Shown here in pieces: positions 1 through 7,554 of a stretch of DNA of 64,000 nucleotides. Location of the stretch: positions 164,940-228,939 of the forward strand of contig CALXZM010000001.1 of the NCBI GenBank assembly GCA_944393245.1, in the 5' to 3' direction. The stretch's first letter is position 1. Each line of letters begins with the position of its first letter. The notes under the pieces were generated by a model. It worked only from the letters and a program-made list of their open reading frames with translations. It had not been told where the DNA came from and did no database searches. This DNA comes from an uncultured Alphaproteobacteria bacterium. GTDB taxonomy: Bacteria > Pseudomonadota > Alphaproteobacteria > Rs-D84. The position numbers were made by a program, and so were the translations under genes.

Positions 1-348
1 CTGGTTCCCGTCAGTCCATTGGGCAACAGCCTGATGTAATTGAACATGAATTGCCAGATTCCCATTGGCCAGGCGTCGTGTCGCGGCGTTTTTTATGCCA
101 GGGGTTGCCGCAATGCGGGCGTTTATCGCGTTTAATGTTTCACCAAATGCGCGTGTGCCGGGGGCAACCGCCGCCGCCGTGACAACGGGGGTTAAATCCT
201 TGTTCGGGATGTCGGCCGTAATGGACATTGTTCGTACGTATGACAATGTGCCGTGGCCAGTACATATCATCACGATGCGGGTCGCAAAGTAAATGGCCAA
301 CAATATTGCCACAATAAAATACAGCCAAAACCATATTGAACGTTTCAT
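1..348 (-). CDS. ftsQ: FtsQ/DivIB-like division protein, N-terminal part (runs off window)
   Basis: An open frame starts at an ATG at 348 and stays open to the window edge (116 codons visible). It has a short basic start, one membrane segment at about residues 5-26, then a periplasmic region. That region matches the POTRA domain of FtsQ: a helix with a pattern like L-x2-I-x4-A-x2-P-G-I, then a strand resembling L-x-I-H-V followed by A-V-A-Q-W near the edge. FtsQ bridges FtsL/FtsB and the septal machinery. The rest of the gene, and perhaps ftsA/ftsZ, would lie to the left. The family call rests on the POTRA pattern only; another POTRA inner-membrane protein is possible. Confidence 0.5.
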   Translation of the reverse strand, partial: MKRSIWFWLYFIVAILLAIYFATRIVMICTGHGTLSYVRTMSITADIPNKDLTPVVTAAAVAPGTRAFGETLNAINARIAATPGIKNAATRRLANGNLAIHVQLHQAVAQWTDGNQ

Positions 349-398
349 GCGTTAAATTATATCACAAATTGCAAATAATGAAAAGTGCGGTAAATATT

Positions 399-779
399 TT
401 AATTTGCACGCAACAAATATCCACGTCTGAACATACATTTACGATATGAACCAACTGATTTTGATGTGGTGTTGCGTGGTACAGACAATAATGCGCGTTG
501 ACCCACGTCACGATATTCGTTTGATTGGAATGTAACCCATAAACCGTCCCAATCCGGCATAATGCCACTTTGGTTTGGTGCCAACAGTTTTGAAATGCGC
601 GAACGTGGCATGTATGATGGTTTTGTTATGCCCAGGCATGCCTTGTGATCACGGACAAATTGTTCCATTGTGACAGATTCATTTTCCCAATTTAAAATCG
701 TTGCGTCATCTATGCTGCCACGATTGGCAGATGCGCATGCTGATAAAACAAGGGCAAAAACAATGTATTTAATTCTCAT
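399..779 (-). CDS. small outer-membrane-type lipoprotein, unknown function
   Basis: 126 residues. The signal peptide ends in the lipobox L-S-A-C with Cys15 as the lipidated residue. Near the C-terminus is Y-x2-C-M-x3-G-Y, a motif seen in many small proteobacterial lipoproteins. An in-frame ATG also exists at 788. I prefer 779 because a TATAAT on this strand (787-792) lies only 7 bases upstream of it, so the mRNA would be nearly leaderless, and no ribosome-binding site is visible. The gene lies 50 bases upstream of the FtsQ-like gene on the same strand. Function is unknown. Confidence 0.75.
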   Translation of the reverse strand: MRIKYIVFALVLSACASANRGSIDDATILNWENESVTMEQFVRDHKACLGITKPSYMPRSRISKLLAPNQSGIMPDWDGLWVTFQSNEYRDVGQRALLSVPRNTTSKSVGSYRKCMFRRGYLLRAN

Positions 780-786
780 ATTTTGC

Positions 787-815
787 ATTATAATTTAATT
801 GCGTTGGGGGGGCAA
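787..815 (-). promoter_or_regulatory. promoter of the small lipoprotein gene, leaderless type
   Basis: Read on the minus strand: -35 TTGCCC (810-815), a 17-base spacer, -10 TATAAT (787-792), then 7 bases to the ATG at 779. Transcription would begin at or next to the start codon. Confidence 0.6.
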
Positions 816-828
816 TAGTTTTTATAAT
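799..828 (+). promoter_or_regulatory. promoter of the 857-1183 gene
   Basis: TTGCGT (799-804), an 18-base spacer and TATAAT (823-828). It overlaps the divergent minus-strand promoter, so the two genes may compete for polymerase. Confidence 0.5.
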
Positions 829-856
829 ACAATAAAAGGGAATATAGGAAACGCAC

Positions 857-1183
857 ATGGCAATAACAGTTCAAAACTTTATAAAACTGGCAAATTTATA
901 TAATCAGATGATTATGGTGATGTCTGCCATTTGTGTGCAAAAGGGCGGTATCGCCATGGAAAATTATGTGGGGCGGTTTTTTCTGGCGGATGTGTTGGAA
1001 TATGTTTATGAATATGGGCGGCGGTTGATGGAAAAAAATAAAAGTGCTGTGCCCGCTGATGTTGCCGCAGTTATAAAAAGATTTGGGGAACAATATGAAC
1101 GGGTCAAGGATTTAACCACACCAACGCAAAAGCCATTGTATGAAATGACACTGGAAGAATTTGAACGCGTTATGAATATTTAA
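857..1183 (+). CDS. hypothetical 108-residue soluble protein
   Basis: I do not recognise this protein. It has 108 residues, is probably largely helical, has no signal peptide or clear membrane segment, and has an acidic C-terminal third. The start at 857 is backed by AGGAAA about 6 bases upstream and a promoter at 799-828. It lies 27 bases before the secretin-like lipoprotein gene and is probably co-transcribed with it. Confidence 0.6.
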   Translation: MAITVQNFIKLANLYNQMIMVMSAICVQKGGIAMENYVGRFFLADVLEYVYEYGRRLMEKNKSAVPADVAAVIKRFGEQYERVKDLTTPTQKPLYEMTLEEFERVMNI

Positions 1184-1210
1184 CGTACTGGCCAAGGATA
1201 AGGGGAAAAT

Positions 1211-2557
1211 ATGAATAAATACAGACAATTGTGCGGATTTTTAGTTTTGGTCGTTGTTGCCGGTATGGTTGCAGGGTGCGCACAACGAAAACAGGAAGAT
1301 GTGCCGCAATTTGATACTGTGAACGTTGTGGAAAATTTTGTTATTGATGAAAATTCTGTTCCGATATTTCCGAAAAAGGCGGCGTTAACAACTGATACCG
1401 CACAGCGTTTTTCAATTGAATTGCCAAAACGATGCACTGTTAATTGGGATAATCAAACCGTTGTTTCCGTCGTCCCAGAAGAACCAATTGAAATGGTGCG
1501 GTTGGGGGTGGGGGACCCATTGCCTGATTTACAGGTTACTGATTATGAATTCAGCAGATTAACTGTAAAAGAAACGTTGGATAAATTACTAGAAGGGGTT
1601 GATATTTCTGTCATAGAAGATGGTGAATTAAATCAAACTGTGTCTGGGACCATTTCAGCCGGTAATTTGGCGGACAGTGTTGAATTAATTTCAAAAATGG
1701 GCCAGGCATATTATTCGTATGATGCGGTGAATGCTGAAATTCATTTGGATAATCGTGCCAAATGGATGATTAAAATGCCTAAAAATGAAAGCATTATAAT
1801 GGCGTTGTTGGACGCAATGCATGGCGCAGATGTGCGTAATTTATTGGTTAACTGGCAGGATAAAACCCTGGTATTCGAAGGGAATTATCAAACTGAACGC
1901 GAAGTTGCAAAAATGATTGCTGATATTGCGTCTAAAAAATACATGATTGCGTGGGATATAGATGTTTATCGTGTGTATCCGCGTACTGATAATCCCATAA
2001 TATGGATGAATTTATTGCCAGCGTTTGGGGACAATAATATAAAAATGTCTATACCGGGGGTTGTTGGACGTGCGTTGGTGGTTAGTCCCGAGATAAATAC
2101 CAAGACTTTACAGGAATTTTTATCCCAACAATCAAATGTTGTTTTAATTTCACAGGGTACTTTTGTTATTCCAAATGGTTGGCAATCGCGCTTTGACATT
2201 GGACAGTGCAGCAAAGAAGACAGATTGGAAACTGATTTAGTTATAGGGGCAACGGGTACATATGGTGATTATGGTGGAAAAAATAAAATTGATGCAAAAA
2301 TAGTTCTGCGTACCAGCAATGGCGAATTGTCGTCGTTTAATATTCCGTCAGATGTTGGGGATAATTATGTAATTATTGGTATTCCAACGCATTCTTTTGT
2401 TACAACGCCGGAAACGCTGATAAGTCCGTTTGCAGAACTGGTTGTGTTTATGTCGCCACGGATAATATCAATTGTTGAAGCGGACAAACTGCCGGCTGGG
2501 GCCGATATGCCGTTGGTTGGCGATGCGCTGCGGGACTTTTTGGGTGCGGATATATAG
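1211..2557 (+). CDS. secretin-like lipoprotein (PilN/BfpB-type, uncertain)
   Basis: 448 residues. The signal peptide ends in the lipobox V-A-G-C with lipidated Cys23. Residues about 115-175 resemble a secretin/TonB short N-terminal domain (L-T-V-K-E-T-L-D-K-L-L followed by a strand-rich stretch). The C-terminal part ends with L-V-V-F-M-S-P-R-I-I-S-I, like the last strands of secretin pores (L-x-I-x-I-x-P-x-I-V). Secretins form outer-membrane channels for pili or type II secretion, and lipoprotein versions exist in bundle-forming pili. No pilus or secretion genes are nearby, and the next genes are lolC-lolD, so the partner system is unknown. A divergent secretin-derived lipoprotein is my best reading. 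Confidence 0.5.
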   Translation: MNKYRQLCGFLVLVVVAGMVAGCAQRKQEDVPQFDTVNVVENFVIDENSVPIFPKKAALTTDTAQRFSIELPKRCTVNWDNQTVVSVVPEEPIEMVRLGVGDPLPDLQVTDYEFSRLTVKETLDKLLEGVDISVIEDGELNQTVSGTISAGNLADSVELISKMGQAYYSYDAVNAEIHLDNRAKWMIKMPKNESIIMALLDAMHGADVRNLLVNWQDKTLVFEGNYQTEREVAKMIADIASKKYMIAWDIDVYRVYPRTDNPIIWMNLLPAFGDNNIKMSIPGVVGRALVVSPEINTKTLQEFLSQQSNVVLISQGTFVIPNGWQSRFDIGQCSKEDRLETDLVIGATGTYGDYGGKNKIDAKIVLRTSNGELSSFNIPSDVGDNYVIIGIPTHSFVTTPETLISPFAELVVFMSPRIISIVEADKLPAGADMPLVGDALRDFLGADI

Positions 2558-2567
2558 GGGTTGATGA

Positions 2568-3821
2568 ATGTTTTCAAGATTAGAAAGAAAAATTGCATTC
2601 AGGTATTTAGCAGCCAAACGGCGGGGATTTGGTTCCGTTGTTTCATGGGTGTCTTTGATTGGTATAACGTTGGGTGTGGCGACGCTGATTGTTGTTATGT
2701 CTGTTATGGGGGGATTTCATGATACGCTGTTGTCGCGTATCGTTGGAATGAATGGGCATGTCGTTGTTTATCACCAGGATGGCGCAATAAAGGATTATGA
2801 TTTCTTGATCGATAAAATGCGTCAGAACAAGATTGTGGCCGCCAATGCAAATGGAATTGTACCAATTGCCGAAGGCCAGGTTATGGCCACTGCAAACGGA
2901 AATAATACCGGGGCGATGATACGTGGTATCAGAATGTCTGATTTGGCGGCCAAGGCCGCAAATGGCACCAGGATTTATGGCAAACCATTGGATAAAATTC
3001 AGGATGGGGAATTGGTTGCTGGGGCGTCATTGACACGCGCGTTGTCGGTTGGCATGGGGGACCAGATTTCGTTGGTTTCTGCGAATAATGCAACACCGAC
3101 ACCGTTTGGGTCTATGCCACGGATTATGTCGTATCCAGTTATGTCATCTTTCTTTATGGGAATGTATGAATATGATTCAGGATATATTTTTATGCCATTG
3201 GAAACCGCACAAAAATATTTGAATATTCCAGATGCTGTGACGCACATAGATTTATTTCTGCGTGACCCAGAAGACACCGCCCAGGTGCGTGACGCGTTGG
3301 CCCGATTGTTGCCTGATGGGTTTGTTGTGCGCGATTGGCGCGATTTAAATCGGGGATTTGTCGGGGCGTTACAGGTTGAATCAAATGTTATGTTTTTAAT
3401 ATTAATGCTGATAATAATTGTTGCGGCGTTTAATATTGTGTCCAGTTTGGTTATGTTGGTCAAAGACAAGTCCAAGGATATTGCCGTGCTGCGTACGTTT
3501 GGCGTTTCACGCCGGTCAATGATGAAAATATTTATTCTGTCTGGGACCAGTTTGGGGGTATTGGGTGCTTTGTTCGGTACGATACTGGGGGTGGTTATTG
3601 CGATTTATATCGAACCAATACGCCAGTTTGTTCAATGGGCAACAGGACGTGATTTGTTTCCGGCTGAATTATATTATTTGTCCGAATTGCCGTCAAAGTT
3701 AGTTGTGGGTGATGTTGTTGGAATTGCATTGATTGCGGTATTGTTGGCGTTTTTGGCGACACTGTATCCCGCATGGAAAGCGGCCAGTACCGACCCAGTA
3801 GAGGTTCTGCGAAATGAATAA
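2568..3821 (+). CDS. lolC: LolC/LolE-family lipoprotein-releasing permease
   Basis: 417 residues, the usual size for LolC/LolE. It has one membrane helix near residues 22-46, a large periplasmic domain, then three helices in the C-terminal FtsX domain (about 270-300, 315-350, 380-405). The end D-P-V-E-V-L-R is typical of the family. With LolD it extracts mature lipoproteins from the inner membrane and passes them to LolA. Only one permease gene is present, so it probably acts as a homodimer, as expected where LolC and LolE are not separate. AGGGG precedes the ATG, and lolD follows after 12 bases. Confidence 0.92.
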   Translation: MFSRLERKIAFRYLAAKRRGFGSVVSWVSLIGITLGVATLIVVMSVMGGFHDTLLSRIVGMNGHVVVYHQDGAIKDYDFLIDKMRQNKIVAANANGIVPIAEGQVMATANGNNTGAMIRGIRMSDLAAKAANGTRIYGKPLDKIQDGELVAGASLTRALSVGMGDQISLVSANNATPTPFGSMPRIMSYPVMSSFFMGMYEYDSGYIFMPLETAQKYLNIPDAVTHIDLFLRDPEDTAQVRDALARLLPDGFVVRDWRDLNRGFVGALQVESNVMFLILMLIIIVAAFNIVSSLVMLVKDKSKDIAVLRTFGVSRRSMMKIFILSGTSLGVLGALFGTILGVVIAIYIEPIRQFVQWATGRDLFPAELYYLSELPSKLVVGDVVGIALIAVLLAFLATLYPAWKAASTDPVEVLRNE

Positions 3822-3833
3822 AGGGCGATAAAA

Positions 3834-4544
3834 ATGGCGAATATATTAAATTCTTTGTCCAAGGTTTCACGTGGCGATGTCGTCCTGTCGGTGCGCGATA
3901 TAAAAAAAACGTTTATGGAGGGCGGACAACCACTGCATATTTTGCGCGGGGGTGGTTTCGATTTGCGCAGGGGTGAAATTGTTGCGCTGGTTGGTCCATC
4001 GGGCAGTGGTAAATCAACACTGTTACAATGTGTCGGATTGTTGGACAGGCCAACGTCCGGCAGTATATTGCTGGCCGGGGTGCCTGTTCAGAAAATGGAT
4101 GACGAAATGCGCACCATGATGCGGCGTCAAAAGATAGGCTTTGTTTATCAGCGTCATAATTTATTGGCTGATTTTACTGCGTTGGAAAATGTTGTTTTGC
4201 CAATGTTGGCAAATGGATTGGATGAACGCAGTGCAAATGCGCGTGCCATGAAATTGCTGCGTGCCGCCAGTGTCGCACATCGTGCGGGGCATTTGCCGGG
4301 GGAAATGTCAGGGGGGGAACAACAACGCGCAGCCGTTGCACGTGCGTTGGCAAATAATCCTGAAATTTTATTGGCAGATGAACCCACGGGCAGTTTGGAT
4401 CCTGCGCATGCGGCATCTGTGTTTGATTTATTATTGGATTTGGTGCGAAAACAAAAAATGGCCATGTTGTTTGTAACGCATGATATGAATTTGGCCGCAC
4501 GTGCCGACAGAACAATAACTATTACAAATGGTATAGTGGAATAA
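3834..4544 (+). CDS. lolD: LolD, ATPase of the lipoprotein-releasing ABC transporter
   Basis: 236 residues. It has Walker A G-P-S-G-S-G-K-S-T (54-62), a Q-loop in V-Y-Q-R-H-N, the signature M-S-G-G-E-Q-Q-R and Walker B L-L-A-D-E-P-T-G. LolD hydrolyses ATP to drive lipoprotein release through LolC/E. It sits directly behind lolC, which separates it from other MacB-like ATPases such as FtsE. Confidence 0.93.
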   Translation: MANILNSLSKVSRGDVVLSVRDIKKTFMEGGQPLHILRGGGFDLRRGEIVALVGPSGSGKSTLLQCVGLLDRPTSGSILLAGVPVQKMDDEMRTMMRRQKIGFVYQRHNLLADFTALENVVLPMLANGLDERSANARAMKLLRAASVAHRAGHLPGEMSGGEQQRAAVARALANNPEILLADEPTGSLDPAHAASVFDLLLDLVRKQKMAMLFVTHDMNLAARADRTITITNGIVE

Positions 4545-4588
4545 TTTTTAAAAAAATATTATAATGCAAATAAATGTAGGGGGAATGA

Positions 4589-5311
4589 ATGAAAAAATCA
4601 GTTGCAAAAAAAACGACGGGCAATTCTGGCAAGAATGCAAAACAGGAAAAAGTATGTTCCGTGAATTGTTGCAGTTTGGGGCATAAAATATGGGGCGCGG
4701 TTGCGCTGGCTGGATTATTTGCGTGTGGTTTAATGATTGGACTGGGGTATAATGGTAATAAAAATGATGCGGAAAAATTAACAGCCCAGGAATGTGATGC
4801 GATTGCAAATGAAATTGTAAATATTACGTCATCTGGGGCGACGCGTGATAATGTTGATGTGCTTAATAATCTGAATACCGCTTATTCAAATGGGTGTGCG
4901 GGGCGTCTGGTTATTGTTGAAACGCAACCTGTGTCGGTTCAAACAAAACAACCAGAAATAATGTCTACTTGTTCACGTATTGAACAGTTATTAAAGCAAA
5001 GACTGTATCCAGAAGACAGCACCAATTATACCAATCATCTTACTAATGCTGATACATATGGCACTTTGGCGGAACGTGGATGTACGGAAAATTCTGATAT
5101 GTATAAAACATTGGCGTTGCGTGAATTGGAAATTGCCGCCGCGTTAAAACCAACGGAAGATATGCAAACATGGGATGCTGAAATTGTCATAGATACTTAT
5201 AAAAAACTGGATATGCAACAGGAAGCGCGTGAATTTTTGAACAAAATTGAACAACTGATTGATCCGGCAACGGATTTTATCCTAAAAATGGAACAGGTAA
5301 TAAATGAATAA
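4589..5311 (+). CDS. envelope protein with two cysteine-pair repeats, unknown function
   Basis: 240 residues. A basic N-terminus with several cysteines precedes one membrane helix (about 34-54); the rest is probably periplasmic. It contains two copies of a repeat of about 40 residues. Each begins with Cys plus an I/E-rich helix and ends with a Y-containing helix and Gly-Cys. The second copy ends A-D-T-Y-x2-L-x3-G-C-x2-N. The same unit occurs twice in the protein at 6236-7069. The cysteines probably form disulfides. The gene overlaps the next by 8 bases. I do not recognise a named family. Confidence 0.7.
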   Translation: MKKSVAKKTTGNSGKNAKQEKVCSVNCCSLGHKIWGAVALAGLFACGLMIGLGYNGNKNDAEKLTAQECDAIANEIVNITSSGATRDNVDVLNNLNTAYSNGCAGRLVIVETQPVSVQTKQPEIMSTCSRIEQLLKQRLYPEDSTNYTNHLTNADTYGTLAERGCTENSDMYKTLALRELEIAAALKPTEDMQTWDAEIVIDTYKKLDMQQEAREFLNKIEQLIDPATDFILKMEQVINE

Positions 5312-5975
5312 AATATTAAAAAATGTATTTTTGTCATTTGCCATATGTGTATGTGGGGTGGGGGGCGCAGTCGCGGCCACAGCAGACAGAACAACTGATT
5401 GTACGGCCGTTCAGGCGCGCATAAATGAATTAAGCGCAATAGATACCCCAACAGATACACAAAGTGCGGAATTGGCACAGTTACAGGCGCAATATCGGGC
5501 TGACTGTTCACGTTCAGCGGCCGGGCGGCGCAGCATAGCAACCAGTCGGGTGTCTGCTGTGACTGTCGCACCAAAACCAGTAACAACAGATACGCCGGTT
5601 GTTGAAACTGTGGTGGTAACAACACGTACAATGTTGGATGAATATTTGACTGAACGTAAAAAATTATGTGACGATTTAAAATCTGATATTGATACTTTGG
5701 TTGCAAATGGTGCGTCTGATGCGGAAATTGAACCGCTGCAAAATCAATATGATGCGGATTGCGATGAAATAGATAAATCAAAATCTGTGGAAATAGATAC
5801 TGAAACCGCCGCCAGAAATGTCGCGTCCGGTTTGTGCGAGGATGGCAGTAAACCCAATCAGTTTGGTTGTTGCGACGGCGAAACATTTACAGATATGGGG
5901 AATTTGGTGTTCGCATGTTGTCCTGATGATGGGGGAACGTGTTATCCGCCCATAAATAATGGAAATGCAATATGA
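5304..5975 (+). CDS. secreted cysteine-rich protein with a C-P-D-D-G-G-x-C-Y-P-P-I tail
   Basis: 223 residues. The signal peptide has a likely cleavage near residue 24 (A-V-A-A). Predicted helices carry evenly spaced cysteines, and a Thr/Val-rich linker sits around 85-110. The C-terminal module reads G-C-C-D-G-E then C-C-P-D-D-G-G-T-C-Y-P-P-I, nearly identical to the tail of the 82-residue protein that follows. The small disulfide-rich module may bind a ligand or wall component, but no function can be assigned. It overlaps both neighbours, so all four genes look like one operon. Confidence 0.7.
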   Translation: MNKILKNVFLSFAICVCGVGGAVAATADRTTDCTAVQARINELSAIDTPTDTQSAELAQLQAQYRADCSRSAAGRRSIATSRVSAVTVAPKPVTTDTPVVETVVVTTRTMLDEYLTERKKLCDDLKSDIDTLVANGASDAEIEPLQNQYDADCDEIDKSKSVEIDTETAARNVASGLCEDGSKPNQFGCCDGETFTDMGNLVFACCPDDGGTCYPPINNGNAI

Positions 5976-6220
5976 AAATAAATTTAAAAATAGTTGCGTT
6001 GTGTGTGGTGTGTTTCCTGGTCGGTGGGGGCGTTGGGTACGGTTTGTCCGTGTTTGCAAATTATGTTGCAAACAATGATGCGGGTGAAATTATGTGTCCT
6101 GATAATGCGGCACCGGATGAAAATGGATGTTGTCCGGGTGAAATATACACAGATATGGGGGACCAGGGGTTTAATTGCTGTCCCGATGATGGCGGCGATT
6201 GTTTCCCACCAATAAGATAA
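5972..6220 (+). CDS. 82-residue membrane-anchored cysteine-rich protein
   Basis: An N-terminal membrane helix (about 7-26) is followed by one short module with G-C-C-P-G-E and C-C-P-D-D-G-G-D-C-F-P-P-I. This is the same module as the C-terminus of the preceding protein, so one may derive from partial duplication of the other. The ATG overlaps the previous stop by 4 bases (ATGA), implying translational coupling. Confidence 0.7.
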   Translation: MKINLKIVALCVVCFLVGGGVGYGLSVFANYVANNDAGEIMCPDNAAPDENGCCPGEIYTDMGDQGFNCCPDDGGDCFPPIR

Positions 6221-6235
6221 AACAAGGGGAGTAAA

Positions 6236-7069
6236 ATGAGAGAGAAAAAAACATCAACAGAAAATAACAAAAAAACGCATCGTCGTCGTGTATGGTGGTG
6301 GTTGTTTTTGGTAATAATCGTTATTGCAGGTGCGGCAACGTGGGTGCTGTATGATGGCGGAATTATTGGAAATCGTGCGGTTCCGTATGGCGGTGGATTT
6401 GTGCCATCGACTGAATCAGTTCAGGCAAATGATGAAAATGTCGTAACATCAGATGCGGATGAAACAGAAATGCGTCCTGCGTGCGCCGTTGTCGAAGATT
6501 TATTGTTGCAATGGGTTGTTGATGATAATTCGCATGATTGGATGCGTCAGACAGACAGTGCACGCATATACGACATATTGGCACAACGCGGATGTCCTGA
6601 AAATGCGCAGTATTTTGCCGATATGGCCGCGCGCAAGCAGGCGATTGCAGACGGACTGGCGGCAGTGTCTGAACCCAATAATAATGCGATGACATCATTA
6701 GAATACTTATATTCTGATCAGAAAATATGTCAAACCATAGAAGACCGGGTTATGCAGAATATCAACACCAACGCATATCGTTATGATGAATTTTTGGATA
6801 ATGCAAATACATATGCGGTTTTATACGAATATGGATGCCGTTCGAACAAGGCCGCATATATGCGCGCTGCGGTACGTGAATTGGGCGTCGCAGTTGCGTT
6901 GATGCCGACGGATAAAATGGACCGTGATGAAATTATTACGGTTGTTGAAATCTGTAAAAGTTTGGGCGTGGCCGAAGCCGCACATTTAATGTTGCAACGG
7001 TTAAAGGCCCGCGGGTATGATATGGAATTCCTGTTGGAAATGGAAGATATCATACACGGTATCAGATAA
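6236..7069 (+). CDS. membrane-anchored paralogue with two cysteine-pair repeats
   Basis: 277 residues: a basic N-terminus, a membrane helix at about 20-42, then a periplasmic part. It holds two repeats of the type C-x2-(I/V)-E ... Y-x2-L-x3-G-C-x2-N, as in the protein at 4589-5311. The segment after the second repeat (R-E-L-x-V-A-V-A-L-M-P-T) also aligns with that protein (R-E-L-E-I-A-A-A-L-K-P-T). The two are therefore paralogues bracketing the two cysteine-module proteins. GGGGAG precedes the ATG. Last gene of the operon. Confidence 0.7.
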   Translation: MREKKTSTENNKKTHRRRVWWWLFLVIIVIAGAATWVLYDGGIIGNRAVPYGGGFVPSTESVQANDENVVTSDADETEMRPACAVVEDLLLQWVVDDNSHDWMRQTDSARIYDILAQRGCPENAQYFADMAARKQAIADGLAAVSEPNNNAMTSLEYLYSDQKICQTIEDRVMQNINTNAYRYDEFLDNANTYAVLYEYGCRSNKAAYMRAAVRELGVAVALMPTDKMDRDEIITVVEICKSLGVAEAAHLMLQRLKARGYDMEFLLEMEDIIHGIR

Positions 7070-7097
7070 CGTGGAACAGTTGCCCTGTGAAAAATAC

Positions 7098-7125
7098 TTG
7101 CGTTTGGCTAAAAATAGTATATAAT
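7098..7125 (+). promoter_or_regulatory. tRNA operon promoter
   Basis: TTGCGT (7098-7103), a 16-base spacer and TATAAT (7120-7125). The tRNA-Gly begins 20 bases downstream. Confidence 0.6.
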
Positions 7126-7145
7126 CACAGGGCTTTGAATTTGTT

Positions 7146-7220
7146 GCGGGCATAGTACAAAGGCTAGTATGCAAGCCTTCCAAGCTTGAAATGCGGGTTC
7201 GATTCCCGCTGCCCGCACCA
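7146..7220 (+). tRNA. tRNA-Gly (anticodon TCC), CCA encoded
   Basis: The cloverleaf folds cleanly. The acceptor GCGGGCA/TGCCCGC has 7 perfect pairs, the D-arm is GTAC/GTAT, and the anticodon arm is CAAGC-CTTCCAA-GCTTG with TCC at the anticodon position. The T-arm is GCGGG-TTCGATT-CCCGC, followed by discriminator A and genomic CCA (7218-7220). Confidence 0.95.
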
Positions 7221-7334
7221 GAAACGGGATAGGGTGCCGATAAGTTGGGTAACCTTGCGATGCAAACATCAACTCGTTGCTAATAACGCAACTCGTTGTG
7301 TTTTTATACGCGCGGTTTCCCGCTGCCCGCACCA
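7203..7334 (+). repeat. duplicated 3' end of tRNA-Gly (18-bp direct repeat, 114-bp period)
   Basis: The last 18 bases of the tRNA-Gly gene including CCA (7203-7220) recur exactly at 7317-7334. The 114 bases from 7221 to the end of the second copy contain no gene. They hold CAACTCGTTG twice around a small inverted repeat. Such duplications are left when an element integrates into a tRNA 3' end and restores it, or by slippage. Confidence 0.7.
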
Positions 7335-7416
7335 AGGATTTTCACCGCAGCGCAGCAAGGGCTGAAAATCCATTGCCCACCGAAGCCGTTGGCGTAGGCG
7401 GGCGGAACACGAGATT

Positions 7417-7503
7417 GGGCGTGCGCCGGAGTTGGAGAGCCGGGGCAGACTGTAAATCTGTTGGCTTAAGCCTGAGGTGGTTCGAATCCACCCACTCCCA
7501 CCA
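7417..7503 (+). tRNA. tRNA-Tyr (anticodon GTA), class II, unusual 5' half
   Basis: The anticodon arm is GCAGA-CTGTAAA-TCTGT with GTA. A long variable arm (GGC-TTAA-GCC) marks a class II tRNA, and the T-arm is GGTGG-TTCGAAT-CCACC, followed by CACTCCC, A and CCA. The best 5' partner of the acceptor is GGGCGTG (7417-7423), giving 6 of 7 pairs with one C-T mismatch. The D-arm is CCGG/CCGG. Position 8 would be C instead of the near-invariant T. Identity is secure; the 5' boundary is less so. Confidence 0.8.
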
Positions 7504-7508
7504 GAATA

Positions 7509-7546
7509 AAAAACACCCGTCGTCAGGCGGGGGTTTTATTTTATAT
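7509..7546 (+). terminator. terminator after tRNA-Tyr
   Basis: An A-rich and CCCG arm pairs with CGGG plus a GTTTTATTTTA run just after the tRNA CCA. It also faces the end of hxlR on the other strand. Confidence 0.6.
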
Positions 7547-7554
7547 GTTATATT

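Noticed and set aside
7108..7335. 75-residue minus-strand frame containing A-A-G-I-E-P-A
   Set aside because: It is the translated complement of tRNA-Gly and the copied 3' end; the A-A-G-I-E-P-A string is a well-known artefact of reading tRNA genes backwards.
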